Positions 8,219 through 15,316 of a DNA stretch of 64,000 bases are shown one piece after another. Below the pieces are notes generated by a model. That model ran no database searches, was not told the origin of the DNA, and was given only the letters and a program-made list of their open reading frames with translations. A program made the position numbers and the translations under genes. Every line of letters starts with the position of its first letter. Position 1 is the stretch's first letter. Source of the DNA: Arthrobacter sp. 18067 (GTDB lineage Bacteria; Actinomycetota; Actinomycetes; Actinomycetales; Micrococcaceae); NCBI RefSeq assembly GCF_902706295.1, contig NZ_CACSJJ010000018.1:62001-126000 (forward strand). Direction: 5' to 3'.

Positions 8219-8643
8219 GCCAACTGAACCAGCCTGTAGGTTCCGAGCCCACAAGCCCCGATGCAGGCGCCGACGAGGAAACGTTGGCACTAGCCCACGC
8301 CCTGTTCGATGCCGCCCGCGAAGGCAATACCGAATTGCTGCGCGGGTATTTGGCCGCCGGGGCACCCGCCACGCTGACCAATGCTGCTGGTGATTCCCTG
8401 CTGATGCTCGCCGCCTACCATGGGCACGAGGAAGCCGTGCAGCTGATCCTCCACCACGGTGCAGATGCCAATGCCGTCAACGACCGCGGCCAGACTCCCC
8501 TCGCAGGGGCTGTCTTCAAGGGATACACGGGCGTGGCCCGGGTGCTGCTGGACGCAGGGGCGGACCCCGACGCCGGAACCCCGTCGGCGCGCGAGGCTGC
8601 GGCCATGTTTGCCCGGTCAGAGATTTTGGCGCTCCTGGGCTGA
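8215..8643 (+). CDS. Ankyrin-repeat protein
   Basis: A 142-residue cytosolic protein with three or four ankyrin repeats: LFDAAREGNTELLRGYLAAGAPA, SLLMLAAYHGHEEAVQLILHHGA and TPLAGAVFKGYTGVARVLLDAGADP. The first 25 residues are acidic and probably disordered. Ankyrin repeats bind proteins; the partner is unknown. It is coupled to ygfZ by an ATGA overlap, so a role alongside YgfZ is possible. Confidence 0.85.
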   Translation: MSQLNQPVGSEPTSPDAGADEETLALAHALFDAAREGNTELLRGYLAAGAPATLTNAAGDSLLMLAAYHGHEEAVQLILHHGADANAVNDRGQTPLAGAVFKGYTGVARVLLDAGADPDAGTPSAREAAAMFARSEILALLG

Positions 8644-8659
8644 CGACACTATTCGCCGG

Positions 8660-8691
8660 GTAAGCCCGGTCGCTGAGGCGGCCGGGCTTAC
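8660..8691 (+). terminator. Hairpin after the ygfZ-ankyrin pair
   Basis: A 14-bp stem (GTAAGCCCGGTCGC / GCGGCCGGGCTTAC, one G-T pair) with loop TGAG, 16 bases after the ankyrin stop. It lacks a T-run, so it may be a weak intrinsic terminator or a transcript end. Confidence 0.6.
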
Positions 8692-8700
8692 TTGCGCCCT

Positions 8701-8734
8701 TATATTCCACGTGGAATAGTTGTAGTGGAATATA
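8701..8734 (+). promoter_or_regulatory. Operator-like palindrome upstream of the PadR regulator
   Basis: A perfect 16-bp palindrome TATTCCACGTGGAATA at 8703-8718 is followed by a third half-site GTGGAATATA at 8725-8734. That half-site is also the exact inverse of 8701-8710. The array ends 21 bases before the padR start, overlapping the likely promoter. It is the expected place for PadR autorepression and control of the coupled efflux gene. The half-site spacing would allow two overlapping dimer positions. Confidence 0.6.
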
Positions 8735-8755
8735 TGACATGGAGAGGGGTGTGGT

Positions 8756-9385
8756 GTGCCCAAAGCTGCCGATCTGACGCCGCTTGGCGTCGCATCCCTT
8801 GCACTCCTGGCAGAAGAACCCATGCATCCGTACGAGATGTACCAGTTGCTGATGGCCCGCCACGAAGACAGGCTGGTTAAAGTACGTCCCGGTACGCTCT
8901 ACCACGCCGTCGGCCGGCTGGAGGAAAGCGGATTCGTCGAGGCAACAGGAACCGAACGGGAAGGCAATCGCCCCGAACGGACCACGTATCGGATCACGTC
9001 CGCCGGGCACGAAGCGCTCGACGCCCGGCTCCAAGCCATGCTGTCTACCCCTGTCAACGAATACCCGCTCTTTCCACACGCCATTGCCGAGGCGCATCAC
9101 CTCCCTGCGGCCGTGGTGATGGAACTCCTGGAGGAACGGCTGGTGGCGCTAAGTGCCGACCTCGACTTCCTTGTCCATGCTGAGGCTGCTGTGACGGCCA
9201 AAGGGCTGGACCGCAAATACTGGATAGACATCACGTACCAACAAGCCATGCGCCGAACGGAGATCGCGTGGATCCGCGGCCTCCTTGAGGAGTTGGGCAA
9301 CGGGCAGCTGCCCTGGGACGAACCCCTGCCAACTCCCTCCGAACTTTCAAACAAGCCAAAGGAATCCCTTGGAAAACGTAGCTAA
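8756..9385 (+). CDS. PadR-family transcriptional regulator
   Basis: A 209-residue protein from GTG 8756 after GGAGAGGGG. The N-terminal winged helix (LGVASLALLAEEPMHPYEMYQLL, then VRPGTLYHAVGRLEESGFV) is the PadR fold. The C-terminal half is helical and fits the dimerisation region of the longer PadR class. It overlaps the MFS gene by 17 bases, so a repressor-pump pair is likely: ligand binding would relieve repression of the efflux pump. The operator candidate lies directly upstream. Confidence 0.9.
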   Translation: MPKAADLTPLGVASLALLAEEPMHPYEMYQLLMARHEDRLVKVRPGTLYHAVGRLEESGFVEATGTEREGNRPERTTYRITSAGHEALDARLQAMLSTPVNEYPLFPHAIAEAHHLPAAVVMELLEERLVALSADLDFLVHAEAAVTAKGLDRKYWIDITYQQAMRRTEIAWIRGLLEELGNGQLPWDEPLPTPSELSNKPKESLGKRS

Positions 9386-10919
9386 GCCGTGGCCCGCGCT
9401 GTGGTCACTCGTGGTGGGCTTCTTCATGATCCTCATCGACACCACCATTGTGTCTGTCGCGAATCCGCGGATCATGGAGGGCCTCAACACGGACATCAAC
9501 GCCGTCATCTGGGTCACCAGCGCCTACTTGCTGGCCTATGCCGTGCCACTGCTGATCACCGGCAGGCTGGGGGACCGGTTCGGTCCCAAGAACCTCTACT
9601 TGATCGGCCTGGTAGTCTTCACGCTGGCATCGTTGTGGTGCGGCCTCTCCGGTGACGTCACTATGTTGATCGCCGCCCGAGCCGTCCAGGGCCTCGGAGC
9701 CGCCATGATGACTCCGCAGACCATGGCCGTGATCACGCGCATCTTCCCACCGGACCGCCGCGGTGCTGCCATGGGCCTGTGGGGAGCCACTGCAGGTATG
9801 GCCGTGCTGGTGGGCCCGATCCTCGGCGGCGTGCTGGTGGACAGCCTGGGCTGGGAGTGGATCTTCTTCGTCAACGTGCCCATCGGCATCGTAGCCTTCA
9901 TCCTGGTGACCCGTTTCGTTCCGAAACTGACCACGCACAGCCACACGTTCGACGTCGTTGGCGTAGTGCTGTCCGCCGTCGGCATGTTCCTGCTGGTCTT
10001 CGGCATCCAGGAGGGCCAAACCTACAAGTGGGGGACTGTCACCGGCTTCATTTCGGTCTGGGGCCTGATCGTCACCGGGCTTGTGGTCCTGGTGCTCTTT
10101 GTGGTCTGGCAGTGGCTGCTTGAACGCCGTGGCGGGGAACCGTTGCTGCCCCTTGGCCTGTTCAAGGACCGCAACTTCTCGTTGGGAAACAGCACCATCA
10201 TGGCTGTCGGCTTCACGGTGACGGCCTTCCCGCTTCCCACCATCTTCTATTACCAGACTGTGCGCGGCCTGACGCCCACCCAGTCGGCACTGCTCATGAT
10301 TCCCATGGCCGTTATTTCGGGGGCGCTGGCGCCGTTCGTGGGCAAGCTCATTGATCGAGCCAACCCGCGGTACTTTGCCGCTTTCGGGCTCGTGTGCATG
10401 GCCGGAGCCCTGTTCTGGACTGCGGCGTTGCTGGGACCGGACACCCCTATTTGGATGTTCCTGCTGCCCAGCGCACTGCAGGGCGTTGCCAACGCCTTCA
10501 TCTGGGGACCGGTGTCCAATGCGACCACCCGCAACCTGGAGCCGCGCCAAGCCGGGGCAGGTTCGGGTGTCTTCAACACCACGCGCCAGATCGGTGCTGT
10601 CCTGGGTTCGGCGGCCATCGCTGCCCTGATCCAGTCGCGGCTGGCCGCGGAACTGCCCGCAGCTCCTGCCGGCGCTCCGGTCGGCGAGGCGTCCATGGGC
10701 GGCGTGCTGCCGGAAGCGCTTCATGCAGGATTCTCGACGGCGATGAGCCAGTCCATCCTGTTGCCCGCCTGCGCGATCCTGCTGGGTGCAGTAGTGGCGA
10801 TGTTCTTCGGCAAGCCGAAGGCCGTCAGCGGTTGGGGTGGTAACGCCGCCTCTGCTGCGAAGGCTCCGGTGTCTGAGGACTCAACTGAAAACGCAGCCCA
10901 GGACGCAGCACGAAAGTAG
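9369..10919 (+). CDS. DHA2-family (EmrB/QacA-type) MFS drug exporter
   Basis: A 516-residue protein with about 14 membrane helices. The MFS motif GRLGDRFGPKNLY follows helix 2, and the DHA2 motif GPILGGVLVDSLGWEWIFFVNVPIG marks helix 5. TTG 9369 is chosen because AAAGGAATCCC precedes it and the first helix (WPALWSLVVGFFMILIDTTIVSVA) starts soon after. Upstream codons lie inside padR. Such pumps use the proton gradient to export hydrophobic or cationic drugs. The C-terminal tail (about 40 residues) is Ala/Glu-rich and soluble. Control by the overlapping padR product is likely. Confidence 0.9.
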   Translation: MENVAKPWPALWSLVVGFFMILIDTTIVSVANPRIMEGLNTDINAVIWVTSAYLLAYAVPLLITGRLGDRFGPKNLYLIGLVVFTLASLWCGLSGDVTMLIAARAVQGLGAAMMTPQTMAVITRIFPPDRRGAAMGLWGATAGMAVLVGPILGGVLVDSLGWEWIFFVNVPIGIVAFILVTRFVPKLTTHSHTFDVVGVVLSAVGMFLLVFGIQEGQTYKWGTVTGFISVWGLIVTGLVVLVLFVVWQWLLERRGGEPLLPLGLFKDRNFSLGNSTIMAVGFTVTAFPLPTIFYYQTVRGLTPTQSALLMIPMAVISGALAPFVGKLIDRANPRYFAAFGLVCMAGALFWTAALLGPDTPIWMFLLPSALQGVANAFIWGPVSNATTRNLEPRQAGAGSGVFNTTRQIGAVLGSAAIAALIQSRLAAELPAAPAGAPVGEASMGGVLPEALHAGFSTAMSQSILLPACAILLGAVVAMFFGKPKAVSGWGGNAASAAKAPVSEDSTENAAQDAARK

Positions 10920-10968
10920 CCGGTCCACGGTGCTGCGAAAGCCCACCTTTGGATGGTCCGGTTCGTTT

Positions 10969-11718
10969 CTAGCCGAGGAGCACACTCGCGTGGAGCCCGC
11001 CCGTGGCAAAGCCAAGGCTGCGGGCCATCGCGAGTGCTCCGGTGTTGCTGACGTCGGCCTTCCATTGGAGGGTCAGGCCGGCAGCCAAGGCTTCATGCGC
11101 TGCAATGGACGCAGCCAAGGTGCCCAGGCCGCGCCGACGCCACGGCGGTGCCACCAGGACGCCCATGTTGGCCAGGATGCCTTCCCATTCGGAGTAGGCG
11201 CCGCATGCCACGGGCGTGGGCAGTTCCTCGTCCGGGTGCATGATGGTGAAACGGTGTTCGAGCCCCTGAAGCCCCACCTCATTGACGTCGTCCGGAGGGC
11301 ACAGCCCTTCCAGGCTGATCGCCTCGGGGTTTCCCCGCGAGACCGTGAGGTCGTCCGAGGGTTGCTGCAGCGGCAAATCGTCAGCGAAGAACAATGCCGT
11401 TGATCCGAGTCCGTGCCCACCGTGTGAACGGGTCAGGGTCAGCAAAGTGACGTGCTGGGCGAGTTCGGTGTCGGGCAGTCCGGCGGCCGCGTCCAATGCC
11501 CACTGTGGCCCCACCAATGCCGAAACCCCGAAGAGCCTCAGGAAGACCACCGCCCGTGCAGCCTCGTCCACGAGGGTGATGCGTTGCGCTGGGTCGCCCG
11601 GGTCCGCCGACGAGTTGGTGACCCGGGCCGCAGCGGTGGCGAAAGCGTCGTCGTCGAGCCCCAAATGGCGAGCCCACGCCAGCTGGATGATGGCAGCGGA
11701 CGTGGGCTCGAGAGTCAT
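10969..11718 (-). CDS. GNAT-family N-acetyltransferase
   Basis: A 249-residue protein. The C-terminal half is a GNAT domain with the acetyl-CoA loop VLVAPPWRRRGLGTLAA and the final NTGALAMARSLGF segment. The N-terminal 110 residues are less conserved and may be a degenerate second domain. The substrate is unknown. The start ATG 11718 lies nine bases after the pfkA stop, so it may be cotranscribed with pfkA. It converges on the MFS gene. Confidence 0.75.
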   Translation of the reverse strand: MTLEPTSAAIIQLAWARHLGLDDDAFATAAARVTNSSADPGDPAQRITLVDEAARAVVFLRLFGVSALVGPQWALDAAAGLPDTELAQHVTLLTLTRSHGGHGLGSTALFFADDLPLQQPSDDLTVSRGNPEAISLEGLCPPDDVNEVGLQGLEHRFTIMHPDEELPTPVACGAYSEWEGILANMGVLVAPPWRRRGLGTLAASIAAHEALAAGLTLQWKADVSNTGALAMARSLGFATGGLHASVLLG

Positions 11719-11727
11719 GGATTCAGC

Positions 11728-12753
11728 CTAGCCGAACAGCACCGACGCTTCGTCGTAGCGGTGCTGGGGCACGGTCTTGAGCTTGCCGAGGGCTTCCTCG
11801 AAGCCCACGTGGGAGATGTCAGTACCTTTCAGGGCCACCATGGTGCCCCAGCGGCCATCCACTACGGAGTCGATGGCGGCCATGCCCAGACGGGTTGCCA
11901 GGACGCGGTCGTAGGCGGTGGGGACGCCGCCACGCTGGATGTGGCCGAGGATCGTGGCGCGGGTTTCGATGCCCGTGCGTGCCTCGATTTCCGGGGCCAG
12001 TTGGTCGGCAATGCCACCCAGGCGGGGCCGGCCGAAGGTGTCCAGGCCGCGTTCGGAGTGCGGCGATTCCATGTGCTCGGGAACGAAACCTTCAGCAACT
12101 ACCACCAGCGGAGCACGGCCACGGTCGTGGGCTTCCTGGACCCATTCGGTGATCTCCTCGATGCTGACCTTCTGCTCCGGGATAAGGATGGCGTGCGCAC
12201 CGGCCGCCATGCCCGCGTGCAGCGCGATCCAGCCGACGTGGCGGCCCATGACTTCGGCGATCATGCAACGGTGGTGGGACTCGCCGGTGGTGCGGAGCCG
12301 GTCGATGGCCTCCGTGGCAATCTGGACTGCCGTGTCGAAGCCGAAGGTGTAGTCCGTGGCGTCGAGGTCGTTGTCCACGGTCTTGGGGACGCCGACGATT
12401 TTCAGGCCGGCATCGGTGAGCCGCTTGGCTGCAGCGAGGGTTCCTTCGCCGCCGATAGCGATAATGGCGTCAATGCCCAACCGTTCCATATGGGCCTTTA
12501 TGACATCCGGGCCACCGCCGTTTTCGAACGGGTTGGTGCGGGAGGTTCCCAGAATGGTGCCACCCTGCTTGGCAATACCGCGGACCATGGTGCGGGGGAT
12601 GTCGATGACGTCGCCTTCAACCACACCACGCCAGCCGTCACGGAAGCCAACAAACTCCTGGCCGTGGATGGCAATGCCCTTGAGGACTGCTCCCCGGATC
12701 ACTGCGTTGAGGCCGGGGCAGTCGCCACCGCTGGTAAGAATGCCAATTTTCAT
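11728..12753 (-). CDS. pfkA: 6-phosphofructokinase
   Basis: A 341-residue glycolytic enzyme that phosphorylates fructose 6-phosphate. It carries TSGGDCPGLN at the N-terminus, GGEGT at residues 101-105, PKTVDND with catalytic Asp127, and the MGRHVGWIA substrate segment. Gly104 is the mark of ATP use (PPi enzymes have Asp), while Lys124 is shared with the PPi-dependent and mixed actinobacterial (group III) enzymes. ATP dependence is therefore the best reading. ATG 12753 gives a complete N-terminus. A GNAT gene follows nine bases later on the same strand. Confidence 0.93.
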   Translation of the reverse strand: MKIGILTSGGDCPGLNAVIRGAVLKGIAIHGQEFVGFRDGWRGVVEGDVIDIPRTMVRGIAKQGGTILGTSRTNPFENGGGPDVIKAHMERLGIDAIIAIGGEGTLAAAKRLTDAGLKIVGVPKTVDNDLDATDYTFGFDTAVQIATEAIDRLRTTGESHHRCMIAEVMGRHVGWIALHAGMAAGAHAILIPEQKVSIEEITEWVQEAHDRGRAPLVVVAEGFVPEHMESPHSERGLDTFGRPRLGGIADQLAPEIEARTGIETRATILGHIQRGGVPTAYDRVLATRLGMAAIDSVVDGRWGTMVALKGTDISHVGFEEALGKLKTVPQHRYDEASVLFG

Positions 12754-12811
12754 GTTTGCTCACTCATGGCTTGGAGGAATACGTGCAGAGCGCCACGCTG
12801 AGCTCCCCATG

Positions 12812-12842
12812 ATTGTAGACGGGCATGTGGGGTGGGACACAA
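12812..12842 (-). promoter_or_regulatory. Candidate pfkA promoter
   Basis: On the minus strand TACAAT (12812-12817) is a near-consensus -10 box about 60 bases before the pfkA start. TTGTGT (12837-12842) is a possible -35 box, but with a long 19-base spacer. Confidence 0.4.
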
Positions 12843-12896
12843 ACGGTTACTTTTGAACCCGGCCGTGCGGTATTGGAAACCTCGCCGAAAACAAAG

Positions 12897-12926
12897 GAAG
12901 CGCCCCGCCAGGAGGCGGGACGCTTC
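12897..12926 (-). terminator. Intrinsic terminator for the small PspC gene
   Basis: A 13-position stem with one mismatch (GAAGCGCCCCGCC / GGCGGGACGCTTC) and loop AGGA. On the minus strand it is followed by a T-rich stretch (CTTTGTTTTC). It ends the three-gene PspC operon. Confidence 0.7.
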
Positions 12927-12947
12927 GCATCGCTTTATGACCGGGAA

Positions 12948-13196
12948 CTACCGGGAGCGCTGGCTGATGAACGACTCGAGAGCGATCTTGTTGTTCTGGT
13001 CCGGCAGGAGCAGCCAGCCCAGGATGTAGACCACGAACGCCGGCCCGGGCAGCAGGCAGAAGAGCAGGAATGCCACGCGGACGTAGGCAACGTCCACCCG
13101 GAGCTTTGCCGCAATTCCTCCGCAGATACCGCCCAACCAGCGCTGTGGTCCACGCTTCAGGCCGAAGCCCCTGACGATGCTGAAGAACTTGTCCAT
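12948..13196 (-). CDS. Small PspC-domain membrane protein
   Basis: An 82-residue protein that is almost entirely a PspC domain: LKRGPQRWLGGICGGIAAKLRVDVAYVRVAF, then one or two membrane helices ending LGWLLLPD. PspC proteins sense or respond to envelope stress in the phage-shock system. It is the last gene of a minus-strand operon beginning at 15191 and is followed by a terminator. Two more PspC domains occur in this locus (519-residue protein and sensor kinase), so the three may interact. Confidence 0.85.
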   Translation of the reverse strand: MDKFFSIVRGFGLKRGPQRWLGGICGGIAAKLRVDVAYVRVAFLLFCLLPGPAFVVYILGWLLLPDQNNKIALESFISQRSR

Positions 13197-13227
13197 GGCT
13201 ACAGACTTCCCTGTTGTGGTTGCTTTG

Positions 13228-13629
13228 TCACTTCGTGGTGGTCACTTTTTTGGAACCCTTGCGGGCCGAAAGGAGTCCTCCGACCACCAGGGCCGCTCCG
13301 GCGCCGATCATGAGGCCGATCAGCACATAGGTGCCATTCAGCGTCACCCAACCGAGCGTCGAGATGACGATCAAGGCAGCCAGTGCAATCACGATCAGAC
13401 CCCACACTACGGTGCCGATACGTGCCTGCCGGGGTTCGTCGTCGTCCACGTGCTCCACCTGGAAGCTCCGCTCAAGCGGAGGGGTGAGCGGGATTTGTTC
13501 AAGGCGTGGCTTGGGCAAGGCTTCTGTTGGGCGGGTATCCCTGGGCAGGGCTTCCGTCGGATTTGTTTCCCTGGGCAGTGGGGCTGTCGGCTGGGCTTCA
13601 TGCGCTTTGCCAGGCTCATTGGTGCTCAT
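13228..13629 (-). CDS. Two-helix membrane protein with a Pro-rich cytoplasmic N-terminus
   Basis: A 133-residue protein. The first 65 residues are hydrophilic with three imperfect repeats (PLPRETNPTE, ALPRDTRPTE, ALPKPRLE). Two hydrophobic helices follow (TVVWGLIVIALAALIVIS and TYVLIGLMIGAGAALVVGGLL), then a basic tail. The start is two bases from the preceding stop, with AGGAAGGAAAC inside the preceding gene as ribosome site, so it is coupled. I do not recognise the family; the context suggests a part of the PspC/two-component stress locus. Confidence 0.65.
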   Translation of the reverse strand: MSTNEPGKAHEAQPTAPLPRETNPTEALPRDTRPTEALPKPRLEQIPLTPPLERSFQVEHVDDDEPRQARIGTVVWGLIVIALAALIVISTLGWVTLNGTYVLIGLMIGAGAALVVGGLLSARKGSKKVTTTK

Positions 13630-13631
13630 GT

Positions 13632-15191
13632 TCAGTTTCCTTCCTGGATGGTCACGTTGCTGAACGTGCCGTCGATCTCCACCACGAGGTTCGCTCCGGG
13701 CTTTTCGGTGTTGTAGAGGGTGGTGTCATCCTGAAGCCGCCCGCCGCGGTCGGCGCCGCGTTCATTGAGGTTGCCGAATGTCATGTCCGCCCTGACTTCC
13801 ACCGGGACGTCGTCGGGAATGATGACCGTGACGTTGCTGGCGGTAGCGTCAACGGGAATCGTGACCTCGGAGATCAACGGCGGAGTGAGGTTCATTTCGC
13901 TCAAGTCGAGCTGGCCCTTGGCACCGGTGACGTTAATACCAAGGCGTGCCTGTTCCAGGCTGGTTGGCGCCCAGGTCACGTCGTGGAAAGTGAAGCGGTC
14001 TCCGTCCCTGGGGATCACGTTGAAGATGCCGCCGATGATCAGGGCAACCACTGCGAGGAAACCAAGGAACCCTGACGTGCGGCCACGCAGACCCGCAACG
14101 AGGATGCCCAGGCCCAGGATGGCAGCGCCGGTGGCCCAGACCACGGCGTTGGCGGAGCTGCCCAAGTCAATGACATTGCCGGCGTCGAGCGCTTTCAAGG
14201 TACCGCCGGCCAGCAATGCAGCGCCGGCAGAGACTGCCACGATCGCAGGTCCCGGGCCCTTGCGCTTGGGGGCGGCAGGCTTTGGCTGCCAGCCTTGCGG
14301 GGGAGTGGGGCCGTACGGCGGACGGGGACCGGACGGGCCTGACGGCGGAACTGGCTGGGCGCCGTAGCCGCCGGTGGGGTTGGGCCGTCCCTGGTGCTTG
14401 GTGCCTGGTGCGGCTGGACCATAAACAGGCACGCCAGTGTTGCTCGTAGCCGTCGCCCCATAGGCGGTAGGCGTCCCGTAGGAAGTCGGTGTCCCGTGGG
14501 AGGTCGGTGCCCCGTAGGCGGCTTGACCCGGTGCCGCGGAGTAGTTCTGCTGGCTCACGGGCGGACTTCCTTTCGAGGCTTTGCTGCGTTGGACCAGGAA
14601 GTAGATGAGGTAGAAGACGCCGCCCATCCAGAAAAGGGTCCAGAACAGGCCGGGAAGACCATCCCAACCCCAGCCCCAGAATCCGCGGCCCAGGCTCGGC
14701 AGCCCGATGATGCTGGTGGTCAACGCACCCGTCATGCCTCCGGACCAGCGGCCCGCGACAGCTTCCTGGACGTGGATGCGGCCATCCGGCTCGGGCAGGA
14801 GCGCCCAGGCAATGCCGTACAGCAGCACGCCCACACCGGCAAAGAGTGCCAGGACGATGAAGATGCCCCTCACAATCAGGGGGTCGATGCCGACGCGGTG
14901 GGCTACACCGCTTGCTACGCCGCCGATCCAGCGGTCCGGCCCACGGCGGATGCCTTGGCTGCGGATCCAGTCGAAGAAGTTCTGCTGGGAGCCGGTCGGT
15001 GCGTCACCGGCCGGTGGGTAGCTGCCGGCGGCGGGACCAGTCCCCGCAGAAGCGCCGGCAGTAGGCTCTCCCGGTGCCCCGGAAGCGGAACCGGCAGCGC
15101 CGGTGGGAGCGCCGGTGGCGGCGCCGGAGCCGGAGCTGCCTGCAGTGCCTGGCGTTCCGGGTTCCTCTGGATTCATGCTGTTCGCGTTCAT
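13632..15191 (-). CDS. Large PspC-domain membrane protein with LiaF-like C-terminus
   Basis: A 519-residue protein. Residues 1-75 are Gly/Ala/Pro-rich and disordered. A PspC domain follows (GIRRGPDRWIGGVASGVAHRVGIDPLIV, LLYGIAWALLPEPDG), then a Tyr/Pro/Gly-rich linker with repeats such as PTSYGTPTAYG. Several membrane helices lie at about residues 320-390. The last 130 residues form beta strands (ASNVTVIIPDDVPVEVRADMTFGNLNERG) like the LiaF/DUF2154 C-terminal domain. The architecture suggests an accessory sensor or inhibitor for the divergent kinase. ATG 15191 is preceded by AGGATCGAAGT. Confidence 0.75.
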   Translation of the reverse strand: MNANSMNPEEPGTPGTAGSSGSGAATGAPTGAAGSASGAPGEPTAGASAGTGPAAGSYPPAGDAPTGSQQNFFDWIRSQGIRRGPDRWIGGVASGVAHRVGIDPLIVRGIFIVLALFAGVGVLLYGIAWALLPEPDGRIHVQEAVAGRWSGGMTGALTTSIIGLPSLGRGFWGWGWDGLPGLFWTLFWMGGVFYLIYFLVQRSKASKGSPPVSQQNYSAAPGQAAYGAPTSHGTPTSYGTPTAYGATATSNTGVPVYGPAAPGTKHQGRPNPTGGYGAQPVPPSGPSGPRPPYGPTPPQGWQPKPAAPKRKGPGPAIVAVSAGAALLAGGTLKALDAGNVIDLGSSANAVVWATGAAILGLGILVAGLRGRTSGFLGFLAVVALIIGGIFNVIPRDGDRFTFHDVTWAPTSLEQARLGINVTGAKGQLDLSEMNLTPPLISEVTIPVDATASNVTVIIPDDVPVEVRADMTFGNLNERGADRGGRLQDDTTLYNTEKPGANLVVEIDGTFSNVTIQEGN

Positions 15192-15316
15192 ACTTCGATC
15201 CTGCCGCCCGGCCTCCCCTTCCCTCTACTGGGGGATACCCTGAATGATCCCTGAGGGACCCCCGAACAACGCTGGTTTCCGGTCCGGGTCACCCTGATCC
15301 GTGTTTGGATTGGTAC
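15192..15316. promoter_or_regulatory. Divergent promoter region of the PspC/two-component locus
   Basis: These 125 bases separate the minus-strand PspC operon from the kinase gene and must hold both promoters. An 11-base palindrome TCCCTGAGGGA (15248-15258), with a related GGGGGATACCC nearby, is a possible binding site for the LuxR-type regulator. I see no clear -10/-35 pair. Confidence 0.35.

Noticed and set aside
11452..12801. Plus-strand open frame of 449 codons
   Set aside because: Antisense to pfkA and the GNAT gene, both of which have clear family motifs.
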